Positions 8,969 to 19,063 of a stretch of 64,000 nucleotides of DNA are shown in pieces. The notes under the pieces were generated by a model. It had not been told where the DNA came from. It saw only the letters and a program-made list of their open reading frames with translations, and made no database searches. The first letter of the stretch is position 1, and every line of letters starts with the position of its first letter. The DNA is from Cohnella herbarum (GTDB lineage: Bacteria; Bacillota; Bacilli; Paenibacillales; Paenibacillaceae). The translations under genes were made by a program, and so were the position numbers. Where the stretch lies: contig NZ_CP051680.1 in NCBI RefSeq assembly GCF_012849095.1, positions 3,684,501 to 3,748,500 of the forward strand, in the 5' to 3' direction.

Positions 8969-9829
8969 ATGGTCATGCAGCTTCCGGCAGAACTTCGACC
9001 TTCGATCCGGGTTGCCCATTCCTATGATTTCCCCAAAGGATCGAACGAAACAGAATCGACCAGATACGGTTATTGTTACGCCTTCCATCTCATTAAGAGC
9101 GGCAAAGGCAAGATCGCGGTATCCGACCGAACGTATCCGGTAAGAAAAGGCGACCTGATCTATTTCCCGCCTTCTCTTCGGCATTCCTTCTTCTCCGATC
9201 CGGAACAGCCGCTCTCCAGCTACAACGTATATTGCGAATTATGGCTGCCTGCCCCCATGGATACCCAACTCCATCTCGTATGGGAAGCTTCCGAATTTAA
9301 TCCCTTGTATCTCACGCGAATCCAAGCACATCCGGCAATCGATCGTCTTCCTTTTCACTTCCCGCTTCAGCACCATGAACCGATGCTGATCTCGTTTGAA
9401 CACATCGTCAATCATCGCCAACGACTCCATCCGCTTTCTTCCGAAATCGCGGATAGCTTGCTAAAAGCATTCTTATTGGAATTCATTCAACTCTCGCAAG
9501 CTCCGTTACTTGCCGATTATCGGATCAAACAAATCATCGATCTCATTAACCAAGGGGCTAACGCGAGCAGGGATTACGAGAAGTGGCTCTCGATAAGCGG
9601 ACTCAGAAAAACGCAATTCCATGATTTATTCAAAAAAGCGACGGGGCTATCTCCCAAAGCCTACTGGACGAGGGCGATCATGAAACAAGCCGCTGCGGCC
9701 CTTAGAGAAAGCAACCGTTCTATCACGGAACTGGCTGACGACTTGGGATATTCATCCGTTCATCACTTCACGAAACAATTCACGGCATTCTACGGAGTGC
9801 CTCCTTCCGTATTCCGATATTCTCGCTAG
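8969..9829 (+). CDS. AraC family transcriptional regulator
   Basis: 286 aa. The N-terminal cupin-like sensing domain (about 25-110: GKGKIAVSDRTYPVRKGDLI then FPPSLRHSF) is followed by two C-terminal helix-turn-helix motifs (about 190-285: WLSISGLRKTQFHDLFKKAT and SITELADDLGYSSVHHFTKQ). The ATG at 8969 follows GAGAAAGG. It is divergent from the PhyH oxygenase gene, which suggests it controls that gene in response to a small ligand. A perfect terminator follows the stop. Confidence 0.9.
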   Translation: MVMQLPAELRPSIRVAHSYDFPKGSNETESTRYGYCYAFHLIKSGKGKIAVSDRTYPVRKGDLIYFPPSLRHSFFSDPEQPLSSYNVYCELWLPAPMDTQLHLVWEASEFNPLYLTRIQAHPAIDRLPFHFPLQHHEPMLISFEHIVNHRQRLHPLSSEIADSLLKAFLLEFIQLSQAPLLADYRIKQIIDLINQGANASRDYEKWLSISGLRKTQFHDLFKKATGLSPKAYWTRAIMKQAAAALRESNRSITELADDLGYSSVHHFTKQFTAFYGVPPSVFRYSR

Positions 9830-9847
9830 CAAATATGATCGCCATTA

Positions 9848-9876
9848 AAAGGCAGCCCTGCGAGAGGGCTGCCTTT
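9848..9876. terminator. Bidirectional terminator between convergent genes
   Basis: Perfect 12-bp arms AAAGGCAGCCCT / AGGGCTGCCTTT with a 5-nt loop. It serves the AraC gene on the plus strand and the 23-kb surface operon on the minus strand. Confidence 0.9.
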
Positions 9877-9889
9877 AATAGTAATATGC

Positions 9890-12800
9890 CTAGATGAGTC
9901 CCGATTGTCGCAGCAGCTTCTGGATAATCGCCGCCACTTCCCCGCGCGTGATGTTCTCTTTCGGTGCAAGGCGATTACCGTCTTTGCCGGATACGATTCC
10001 CGCTTTCAAGCAGGAGGCGATGTAGGCTCTAGCGTAACCTGATACGCCGGCGGCATCGGCGTACTTAGCCAGCAAGTCCCCTTGCTCCTTCTCCGTCAGA
10101 GTCGTCTCCGTGCCAGCGATCTTCATTGTTCTTGCGACCATCGTCATCGCTTGCTCGCGGGTCAGCTTATCGGAAGCTCCGAAGCTGCCGTTCGAAAGCC
10201 CGGTAACGATACCTCGCGCATAGGCCGCGTTCACGTATCCCGCATACCAGTTCGAGGAGTTAACGTCGGAGAACGGTATTTTGTCGGCTTGGGCTTCGAC
10301 CTTCAAGCCGAGCGCCTTGACGATAATAGCCGAGAACTCCGCACGGGTAATATCGCGATTCGGTTCGAACGTTCCGTTGCCTGCGCCGCTAAGCACCTTA
10401 CGAGAGCCAAGATCGTTGATTATTTTCTGTGCCCAATGGTTCTCCACGTCCGTAAAACTAACTTTGTTGGCGATCAAAGCATACATGCTATTCGTCAAAC
10501 TATTGACGATCGCAACAGGCTTGCCTTCGATTTGAGTGACTTTGGTCGGAACATGTCTAACCATGCCGTCATTCTCGATCACAACGGCCGTCGTAACCGT
10601 TGAAGAATCGACACCGTCAGGAATCGAGATCGTCCTCTGAACGTATACGCCGAAATGGCTTATTTCGCCCGTCTTATCTCCGAACGCATACGTAATGTTA
10701 AAGTCCATCGACGGTACTACGATCGAGAACCCGCCTTGTTTTGCCGCGTCCTCAAGCGCTTTGGTTTGCTCCTTATTCGGCTTCCGCAACTCGATTCGGA
10801 AAACGATATTTTTCAGGTCGACTTGTTGGCCGAACTGGCGAGAGATCGCAGCCATATCGATTTGATTTAACGGAATCGTGTAGCTTGCCGCATCCGTCTT
10901 CACTACGACGACGTCTTGACTGTCGCCCATATCTTTGACCATCTGTCCGTTCAATTCTCCGATTGCAACGTCCGCCGCAGCTTTGATAATGATGGTAATA
11001 ACGGCATTGTTACCTTCAAGCAGCTTTTGCAGCTTTTTCTCGTTCAAAGTAACCGTCGTCGTCGTTTTTCCTCCGCTGACAACCGTCGTTTCTTCTCCTA
11101 CGGATTGCGGCTTACCGTTCACGAGAACCTCGGCTCCTTCCGAGGAGCCGCCTCCGCCGCCTCCCCCGCCACCTCCGCCGGCGTTTTTAGTGAAAGTTGC
11201 CTCGAACAGGGCGCTGTCGTTTTTGCCTTCCACGACCGTAATGGCTTTCACCGTCGTTTTCTCGCTAATCTGGAAAGGCTGGCTGTAGAGCAACGAGTCT
11301 TCGGTCGGCTCTTCGCCGTCCAAAGTATAATAGATCGTTCCGCCAGCTTCCGTGGTAGTGAGCACCACCTGTGCTGTCCCCGCGAATTGCGGTGCAGTCG
11401 AACTCGTAGGTTTGGCAGCCGTATCCGTATATTGCTCAGGCTGTCGGCCTATCACAATCGTGCGGCTCTTGTCGTTCAACGTTGCGGTCAAGCGAATTCC
11501 GGCGCTATCGTTCCCAGTCGTCCAAACGACGGATGCGTCGCCGGACTTCGTATAGCTGCCTTTCACGCGATACGCCGTATCGTTGTCGCTAAGCACAACT
11601 GCCGCCGTAGACACGATGCCGTCATTCGTTCCGTTAAAATGCTTTAACAACGGATAACTCTTTTGCGAAGCTTGCCAAATCGACTTATTGAATGCTGTCG
11701 GCAGTTCCCCGTTCACAAGCACCTTTGTTTTCAAGCCAATTGCTTGGGCTGTCACGCCCTTCACCCGTTTGCCTTCGGCGGTGTAATAAGCCGTATTCTG
11801 CTGAAGCATTTGACTATCGTAAACATTGTTCAGCAAAGCGGCCTCATTCGTTACTTGACCTGCAATCCCGCCGATAAACGTTTGGCCTTTGACCAGCTTT
11901 CCTTGAACGCTCGCGGATGCTTGTCCGGCATTAATGGAGTGGTTGATGCTGCCTTCTGCCGCATACCCCGCCAAGCCTCCGGCGCGAGCTGTAACTAGCC
12001 CCTCTGCCTTAACTTCGCCGGAATGGTAGCTATTTACGATCGTCCCTTTGTTAACGCCTGCCAGACCGCCGGCATTCGCTTCATTGCCAACAACCTTTAA
12101 GCTTGGATAGGCAATGCTTTGATCAATGAAAGCTCCGGCATCGTTCACACCGGCAATTCCTCCCGCCGCAACCGATGCAGATTCATTCGCAGCGTAGATA
12201 TTCGCAGTGGAAACGGACTTGACGATACGCCCCGAGTTTTTTCCGGCAATACCGCCCGTATGGTTCCCGCCTGTTAACGAGCCGCTAACCCCAACGTTCT
12301 CGATCACGCCCGCCGCTTCGTTCGTTCCTGCTACGATACCGGCATTCGTTCCGCCGCTCACATTCGTCTCTACGAATTGAACATTCGCTACTTTGCCTTT
12401 ATTGACAGAGATAAAGCCGTAGCTTACATAATCGCTCGCTTTGTAGGTAAGGGCGGAAATCGGATGACCTTTCCCATCGAACTCGCCTAGGAATTGGTTA
12501 AACGGTACCCACCATTTTCCTGACAGATCAATGCGGTCAGCCAATTCAATCTTTACTATGGCCGGAGATTGCGACCCTGAGCGATCCAACAAACGGTAGA
12601 CCGTCGAATCGTTGCTCAGCAACGCCAATGCCGCCAACTGCTCCCCTGTTTTCGCTACGAACGGGAAGTTCCCTTTGACATGGCTCGATATCGGAGTGAA
12701 ATCCGGCATGAACGACCACTTCTGGAAGGAAAGCAGAACCGGTTCATTTTGATTGACTCCATCCATGTAACCCCAAATGCCATTGCCCGAGAAATCCCAA

Positions 12801-15800
12801 TTATTGAACGTCGGACGAGCTGCAAAGTCGACTTTGACGGCCGTCTGTTTCGTTTCGTTAATGTCTTGGTTAATCGGGTTCAATGCGTTCGAATAATAAG
12901 AATTCGTTAACGTTCCCTCGTAAAAATTGTATCCGACAAGCGCTCCCATGTAAGAGTTGGCTCCATCGGCACGCGCCGAAACGGCATTTACGCTTTCGTA
13001 TACGCGCGTTAATCGACCGTCGTTGTATCCCGCAAAGCCGCCGGCGTAGGAACGGGTTGCATTACGATCCCCGTTGGCCACGACGGTCTGCTGTGCCGCG
13101 TAAGCATCCTCAATCACGCCGTCTTTATTGACGACCGCTACGAAACCACCGCTTCTAGCATCGAACGCCGTATTGTCAACATCTCCCGCTGCATAAGCTT
13201 GTTGAACGACGTATTCGTTCACGGTTCCGGCAAACCCGCCGGCATAAGTTCCCGCCGCGCCGCTAGTCGTTACCGATCCTTCGGCATAAGACTGACTAAC
13301 CGTGCCTGACGCATGGCCGCCCAATAGTCCGACGAAGCCCCCTGCATAAACGGTGTTGTGCGCATGGCTGCTTGTCACGGAAACCGGTAGATTGGAAGAG
13401 GAATGCCGAATGTCCGTCGCATCCGCCAATCCTACGAAACCTCCTACGTGAGTAACCGCCTGCACTCCTGCATTCGTAACGGCGTTGCCCACAACGATTC
13501 GTTCTCCGTCGGAAGACTTCGCATGCGAATATGCGATTTGACCGCCTGTCGTTTGACCGGCGATACCGCCGATGTGGTATACACTGTTGGAATCAGCATT
13601 AATGTTGGAGCGAGCGTTCGCATTAACGATATACCCGTTGCTCCATCCTGCAACGCCGCCAGCTGTAGCGGTCTTAACTCCCTCAATCTCAAGACCCGCC
13701 TCGGTGAACGAATTGTATACCGAAGCAGAATTCAACCGACCGACGATGGTGCCTGCGGTTACGTCGGCACGATTGCCGGTACCGACAATCGCGATGTTTC
13801 CTCCGGTTACGTTCGCTTCGTAAATTCCGTAGTGAAACGGTACGGAATATCCGAAGTCTAGTGCCGCATTCGGAGACGTTGCCTCCGCGGTTCCCGCGAC
13901 ACCGCCCACGGTACTCGTGCCGGCTTCGGTTGCAATGGCAATGTTCGGAGCCGCTCTCACTTTGAATAAAACCGAGTTGTTGCTATTGCCGACGATCCCG
14001 CCGACTTGGATATGATCTGCCTTTGCAGTCAAAACGCCTTCGAACGAAGCTTCCCTAACTGCCGTATTCGTCAATTGTCCCGCAATACCGCCCAAGATGC
14101 CGTTCTCGCCGCTTGCCGAGATAACGACATTCGCAACGGCAACGTTGTCCATACCGAACGTATTGCCGCCCGTTCCCGACTTCTCGCCGACGACGCCGCC
14201 AACGATGCCGTGGCCGATCACATTGATTGTTGTTTCTACCGCGTTGTTCGCCTCAACGACGACATCCCGGATCGCTTGATTCGTGCCGGATTTACCGATC
14301 GCTCCGCCAACGATAGATTGGTTATCGGTCGCTTCGATCTTGCCATCCTCGAACGTAACCGCCAAACCTTCCGCCGTTCCCGAGGCAAAGAAACCGACGA
14401 TCCCGCCAACGATTGCTTCCTTAGCGGTGGATCTAATTGCGCCGCCATTGTTCAAAATAACTTTAACGTTTTCAACTTTACTCTTTTCCGTACTTTTACC
14501 GACGACTCCACCGACGATGGCACCGTCAACATTGCCGCTCGATACTTGAGCGTCAGATAGAATTACGTTTACAGCAATTACATGCCCCTTATTCAAGGCA
14601 ACTAGCGAGCCGCTCAGTTGGTCGCCGCCGATCGAAGCAGGTGCGAGTCTCAAGTCTCTTACAGTCCCGTTTTCACCTATCACTCCGAACAATCCGGAAT
14701 AACTGTCGTGTTCTACTTTCAATCCGCTGATCAGATGATTCTGACCGTCGAATAACCCTTCGAACGCGTCATCCTCACTCAAGCCAATGGGTGTCCAATC
14801 GTTGGACTGGATATAAATCGGTCCCGTGATCAGGATTTTCTTGTTGCTGAAATTGAATTTAGGCGCACCTGTTACCGTTCCGTTTACCAAACCTGCTAAC
14901 CCGGCAAGCTCCGATTCCGAACTAATCCTGTAAGTGTCGCTCGACGGGTTGTTCGTGTACCAAGAAATATTGGCATTTACGGTTCCGCCTCCGCCGTTGC
15001 CTCCACCACCGGTGTTGGCGCTCAAATTAAGCTCCGGATATTTGTATTCGGCGATAACCGCTCCGTATCTCCAGTTCGTCGCATTAAACGTCCATCCTGA
15101 CAAGCTAGGGAAATAATTTCGATCCGCCAATTTGGCTGACAGGATCGGGCTTAATCTGTCATATTCGTTCAACTCGTAATAGTTGCCGCCGCCGAAATCA
15201 AGTAGGCCGCTGTTAATATGCTTTGCCTCGTCTTTCAAGTAATACGTTTCGGATATAAGCGTTTTGCTGGCATTATCGTATCGTCCGGCAAACCCACCTG
15301 CCCGTGCGCCGTTACTCGCAGTGACTTGACCTGCGGAGTAGCTTTCATGCACCACTCCGGTCGTGACCTGGCCAATCAACCCTCCGACGAACGATTGGCT
15401 GTCATTCGCGACAACCTCTTTCGCCGCATAAGAGGTTTTAACTTGCCCGGAATGCTTGCCGACCAATCCGCCGACGTAAGTGTAGGCTCCATTTGCTTTC
15501 ACAACCGCATTGACGTAACTTTTCTCAATCGAACCGGTGTTATTGCCGGCGATGCCGCCTAACAGCGCTTTGTTAGAGTTAGTTCCAACGGCTCCGCTCG
15601 TCAAATTGCGATCGATATGAGAAGCAATGATTTTACCGCTGTTGTCCCCGACAAGACCGCCGGCTATCGTAGACTGACCGCCGATCGTCATTATCGCGTT
15701 GGAATAGGTATAATTGATCGTGCCTGTGTTTTTGCCTGCGAACCCGCCCACAACGCTTTGGTTGCCGACCGATTTCAGTGGAATGTTATCTGCGATGCTG

Positions 15801-18800
15801 ATGTCCGCAACGATGGATTTGTTCGCTCCGATCAAACCGCCGACGATCGCGTTTGGCGCATTCACTTCGATATCCGCCGTTGCGCGGCTATTTTGCACCG
15901 TGCTGGCGGAAGTCCCGATGGCTCCGGTATCCGCACTTCCATCCCGGGCGTCATTGAGACCGATCATACCGCCGACGGTGGAGTTCGCCGCGGTAGACTG
16001 CGCGGCAATTTTTAGCGTTTTAATGTAATTGCCCGACATCACCGCAGTTGGCGTTCCTTTATTGTAACCGGCGATACCGCCGATCAAGGAATTCGCTCCG
16101 CCCTGCACCAGCGTAAGCTGCTGACCGAATACTTTGTCGATGTGGGTTGCTTTCGCTACTCCCACGATACCGCCGACCTGTGAGCCGTCAGCCGTTGCAC
16201 TCGCGGTCAACTTCACATATTCGATGTTTTGGACGGAGCCATTGCCCGTTATCGTCGATTGATCCGCTTCGCCAACTAATCCGCCTGCGATGGAGTCCGC
16301 TCCGCTAACTGTAATTTGAACATAGTTATTCGCTGTTCCTAATAACTTAACTTGATCAATGTCAGCTTCCTTAACCGCTCCGGCGATTCCGCCAACGACA
16401 GAGCCTACTCCGCTAACCGTCAACGTTGGACTGTTCACCTTCATACGATCAATAGTCGAGGAATTGCTGCCTCCGACTATTCCTCCGACTTTAGCACCGG
16501 ATGCTTCGGAAGTGATTTTCAGACCTTTCACATTAACGGTTGTCCCATTCCCTTTCACCGCATGATTGTTGGATGCGCCTGCAATTCCTCCGATGTGGCT
16601 GTCGGATCCTTTGGCCGTAAGGTTGATCTTATCGACCGTCAGATTCGTTAGAGCAGCGTTATTATTACCCACGATACCGCCGATTTTCGAATCTTTGCCT
16701 TCGGCCGTAATCGATATGGAAGTAACGGGAAGTTTAAGCTGCGCTTCCCCTAACGCTAAGCTGTTGTCGCCGACTATGCCTCCGACGTTGCTGCCTTCGC
16801 CTTTCGCAACGAAAGTAACTTCGCTTACGTTAATGACTTCACCTGCGGAACCTAATGTCACGCTAGATGGAGCTTTCCCAATGGCACCGCCAATATTGGA
16901 TTGTGCTCCGTCAGAGGTGATCGTTGCATGGCTCACCGTACCTGCTGTAACCGTCAAATTGCCATCATCCGCTCCGACAATACCGCCTGCCGACGTGTTA
17001 CTGGAAAGGATTTTCAGATTAAAAGTGCGGGTTGCTACTCCTCCATTTTCCTCTTCCGGAACGGCGCCCCCGACTTTCGCAGATGATATTTCACCCTTTA
17101 CTTGTCCTGCAACTCCGCCCGCAAACCCGACTTGTCCGGCATTGGATTGAACCGTCGTAAATTTCACGATTGGCGACAGGACACTGCCTTCGATATAACC
17201 GGCGACGCCACCGACATGCCCGCTCGAAGAAATCGCGGTATCAACCATTGCGTCATCGAGGTATCCAATCGTAGGAGCCGATACCGTCGCGCTATTAATT
17301 AATCCTGCAACTCCGCCGGTATAAGCTCCGTCACCGCCCGTAACCTCAATCGTTCCGAAGAAGGTTGAGTTTTCGATCAGACTGCCAGCCCCTGCTTCAT
17401 AGGACCCTACAATCCCCCCCGTATACACTTGGCTCTGATCGGATAGATCGGAAGCCGTAACGGTGATCTTGTTGGAGAACGTAAGATTAGGGAAGGTTTG
17501 ATCTACGCCGCTAGTCGCGACTTGGCCAACGAAACCGCCCGTATACATCTTGTTCGCCCCGCTGACCGTAATGTCGCCTTCGCTGCGAACGTCCAAATCC
17601 GGCAACGCTTTGACATACGCTTTGTTCGACACGATGCCGCCCGTATAAACTTCGGAATTGCCGACTACCGTAATGGAGCCAGTATTGACGTATTCGGCAT
17701 TCTCTCCAGCTAAGCTCAAAGTGCCATCGGCATGACCGACAAGTCCTCCGGTGTATACCCGATCTGCCGCTCCTAATACTTCAATATTGCCTGTATTAGA
17801 GGCAGCGCCGCCGAACGAAACCGTACTCGCGGCATAACCGAATAATCCCCCCGTATAGACGCCGGCTTTACCGCTTGCTTGAATAGCGCCGCTGCTGGTG
17901 AAGTCTGTATTCCATGTCAGAGGTGCAGCCATATATCCTGCTATACCGCCTGTGTAAGCGGAGCCGCCCGACTTGTTGGTCAAGTCGGCGCTCTTCGTAA
18001 CATCAAAGTTCATATCGTTAACGATAGACTTCGCAGCATTTCCGTAAAGTCCGATCAGTCCTCCGGCATAGGAGTTTCCTGTTGATTCGGAGCTAATGTT
18101 CCCCGTGTTGGAAGTTTTGTTGGAGAACGTCACATTCGCGTTTGCCGTTGAACTTCCAACAATTCCGCCGAAGTATGCGTTGAAGTTGTTCGTTCCGGAT
18201 ATGTCACCGCTGTTCTCAATACCGTCTTCCATCGTTAACTCATGATCGATAGAACCGACGATGCCCGCCGCGCTAAAATCCGTTAACGTGTTATGCGCGG
18301 CAACCGAAGCCGTATTAGATACGTTCTGGAGAATGAGTGCGCCGAAAGGAGCGGCGACGATCCCGCCGCTCGATCCGTATACCGCACCGTTCACCGTAAC
18401 GCTTCCGTTGTTCGTTGCGTTATACAGCTTGCCGGAAGCAAGTCCGGCGATTCCTCCGACATACCCTTCCTTCGTTGATTTGGAAGTGATCGCTACCGCG
18501 CTAGATACGTCATATACGGTGCTGTTGCCATCCATATGGCCGACCACTGCGCCTACAGCGATGCCATCCGTCGAATCAATCTGAATCGTTCCCGATGTTA
18601 ACTGGAGGTTCCCTACGATTGCGTTCTCCATATATCCGAAGAGTCCCGCATGAGGATAATTTCCGTTAACTCTAAGACCGGAGAGCTTTGCTCCCCCCTG
18701 ATTCCCGATGAGAGTCCCTCTGAACGGATGAGCTTTCGTTCCGATCGGCACCCAATCGAAGCTGGATAAATCCAACTCCGTACCGGGCGACGCAATGTCT

Positions 18801-19030
18801 ATCGCAATAATGTTGCCTTGGAAATCGTCCGTACCGTTATTGACCAGCTTGGCAAGACCCGCAAGATTAGCCGCCGAATTAATCGTAAACGTCTGATAGC
18901 TTGGATTATACCAAGATATATCCGCATTGCTGTCCCAGCTAGCAGCACTTGACTGCTGCGGTGTCGCAAGCAGAGAGATGAAGAGAGATAGGACTAACAA
19001 CAAGCTGATCGTTTTTTTCGAAAATCCCAT
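9890..19030 (-). CDS. Giant SLH-anchored GLUG-repeat surface protein (3046 aa)
   Basis: ATG at 19030 after GGAAGGTG; signal peptide 1-29 (LLLVLSLFISLLATPQQSSA). Two long arrays of GLUG-type repeats fill most of the protein, recognisable as several dozen GG[IVL][VAI]G motifs each followed by a short strand; such repeats are predicted to form a beta-helix. Each array opens with an ISWY-type beginning (near residue 40 and near nucleotide 14960). Later come a chitobiase-C/Ig-like module (TIYYTLDGEEPTEDS, near 11310), a glycine linker (near 11165), a beta domain, and three SLH domains (about 10450-9890; SFTDVENHWAQKI first) that bind secondary wall polymer. Last gene of the four-gene surface operon, 34 bp after the 2505-aa gene. 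A stalk, adhesin or S-layer-associated scaffold is likely; no catalytic motif was seen. Confidence 0.92.
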   Translation of the reverse strand: MGFSKKTISLLLVLSLFISLLATPQQSSAASWDSNADISWYNPSYQTFTINSAANLAGLAKLVNNGTDDFQGNIIAIDIASPGTELDLSSFDWVPIGTKAHPFRGTLIGNQGGAKLSGLRVNGNYPHAGLFGYMENAIVGNLQLTSGTIQIDSTDGIAVGAVVGHMDGNSTVYDVSSAVAITSKSTKEGYVGGIAGLASGKLYNATNNGSVTVNGAVYGSSGGIVAAPFGALILQNVSNTASVAAHNTLTDFSAAGIVGSIDHELTMEDGIENSGDISGTNNFNAYFGGIVGSSTANANVTFSNKTSNTGNISSESTGNSYAGGLIGLYGNAAKSIVNDMNFDVTKSADLTNKSGGSAYTGGIAGYMAAPLTWNTDFTSSGAIQASGKAGVYTGGLFGYAASTVSFGGAASNTGNIEVLGAADRVYTGGLVGHADGTLSLAGENAEYVNTGSITVVGNSEVYTGGIVSNKAYVKALPDLDVRSEGDITVSGANKMYTGGFVGQVATSGVDQTFPNLTFSNKITVTASDLSDQSQVYTGGIVGSYEAGAGSLIENSTFFGTIEVTGGDGAYTGGVAGLINSATVSAPTIGYLDDAMVDTAISSSGHVGGVAGYIEGSVLSPIVKFTTVQSNAGQVGFAGGVAGQVKGEISSAKVGGAVPEEENGGVATRTFNLKILSSNTSAGGIVGADDGNLTVTAGTVSHATITSDGAQSNIGGAIGKAPSSVTLGSAGEVINVSEVTFVAKGEGSNVGGIVGDNSLALGEAQLKLPVTSISITAEGKDSKIGGIVGNNNAALTNLTVDKINLTAKGSDSHIGGIAGASNNHAVKGNGTTVNVKGLKITSEASGAKVGGIVGGSNSSTIDRMKVNSPTLTVSGVGSVVGGIAGAVKEADIDQVKLLGTANNYVQITVSGADSIAGGLVGEADQSTITGNGSVQNIEYVKLTASATADGSQVGGIVGVAKATHIDKVFGQQLTLVQGGANSLIGGIAGYNKGTPTAVMSGNYIKTLKIAAQSTAANSTVGGMIGLNDARDGSADTGAIGTSASTVQNSRATADIEVNAPNAIVGGLIGANKSIVADISIADNIPLKSVGNQSVVGGFAGKNTGTINYTYSNAIMTIGGQSTIAGGLVGDNSGKIIASHIDRNLTSGAVGTNSNKALLGGIAGNNTGSIEKSYVNAVVKANGAYTYVGGLVGKHSGQVKTSYAAKEVVANDSQSFVGGLIGQVTTGVVHESYSAGQVTASNGARAGGFAGRYDNASKTLISETYYLKDEAKHINSGLLDFGGGNYYELNEYDRLSPILSAKLADRNYFPSLSGWTFNATNWRYGAVIAEYKYPELNLSANTGGGGNGGGGTVNANISWYTNNPSSDTYRISSESELAGLAGLVNGTVTGAPKFNFSNKKILITGPIYIQSNDWTPIGLSEDDAFEGLFDGQNHLISGLKVEHDSYSGLFGVIGENGTVRDLRLAPASIGGDQLSGSLVALNKGHVIAVNVILSDAQVSSGNVDGAIVGGVVGKSTEKSKVENVKVILNNGGAIRSTAKEAIVGGIVGFFASGTAEGLAVTFEDGKIEATDNQSIVGGAIGKSGTNQAIRDVVVEANNAVETTINVIGHGIVGGVVGEKSGTGGNTFGMDNVAVANVVISASGENGILGGIAGQLTNTAVREASFEGVLTAKADHIQVGGIVGNSNNSVLFKVRAAPNIAIATEAGTSTVGGVAGTAEATSPNAALDFGYSVPFHYGIYEANVTGGNIAIVGTGNRADVTAGTIVGRLNSASVYNSFTEAGLEIEGVKTATAGGVAGWSNGYIVNANARSNINADSNSVYHIGGIAGQTTGGQIAYSHAKSSDGERIVVGNAVTNAGVQAVTHVGGFVGLADATDIRHSSSNLPVSVTSSHAHNTVYAGGFVGLLGGHASGTVSQSYAEGSVTTSGAAGTYAGGFAGTVNEYVVQQAYAAGDVDNTAFDARSGGFVAVVNKDGVIEDAYAAQQTVVANGDRNATRSYAGGFAGYNDGRLTRVYESVNAVSARADGANSYMGALVGYNFYEGTLTNSYYSNALNPINQDINETKQTAVKVDFAARPTFNNWDFSGNGIWGYMDGVNQNEPVLLSFQKWSFMPDFTPISSHVKGNFPFVAKTGEQLAALALLSNDSTVYRLLDRSGSQSPAIVKIELADRIDLSGKWWVPFNQFLGEFDGKGHPISALTYKASDYVSYGFISVNKGKVANVQFVETNVSGGTNAGIVAGTNEAAGVIENVGVSGSLTGGNHTGGIAGKNSGRIVKSVSTANIYAANESASVAAGGIAGVNDAGAFIDQSIAYPSLKVVGNEANAGGLAGVNKGTIVNSYHSGEVKAEGLVTARAGGLAGYAAEGSINHSINAGQASASVQGKLVKGQTFIGGIAGQVTNEAALLNNVYDSQMLQQNTAYYTAEGKRVKGVTAQAIGLKTKVLVNGELPTAFNKSIWQASQKSYPLLKHFNGTNDGIVSTAAVVLSDNDTAYRVKGSYTKSGDASVVWTTGNDSAGIRLTATLNDKSRTIVIGRQPEQYTDTAAKPTSSTAPQFAGTAQVVLTTTEAGGTIYYTLDGEEPTEDSLLYSQPFQISEKTTVKAITVVEGKNDSALFEATFTKNAGGGGGGGGGGGSSEGAEVLVNGKPQSVGEETTVVSGGKTTTTVTLNEKKLQKLLEGNNAVITIIIKAAADVAIGELNGQMVKDMGDSQDVVVVKTDAASYTIPLNQIDMAAISRQFGQQVDLKNIVFRIELRKPNKEQTKALEDAAKQGGFSIVVPSMDFNITYAFGDKTGEISHFGVYVQRTISIPDGVDSSTVTTAVVIENDGMVRHVPTKVTQIEGKPVAIVNSLTNSMYALIANKVSFTDVENHWAQKIINDLGSRKVLSGAGNGTFEPNRDITRAEFSAIIVKALGLKVEAQADKIPFSDVNSSNWYAGYVNAAYARGIVTGLSNGSFGASDKLTREQAMTMVARTMKIAGTETTLTEKEQGDLLAKYADAAGVSGYARAYIASCLKAGIVSGKDGNRLAPKENITRGEVAAIIQKLLRQSGLI

Positions 19031-19063
19031 TTTGCACCTTCCCGTCGGTCATTTATCAATCTA

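Noticed and set aside
10082..18584. Many open frames on the plus strand opposite the 3046-aa gene
   Set aside because: They are antisense shadows of a repetitive GC-rich gene, rich in Arg/Ala/Pro, without ribosome sites or recognisable domains.
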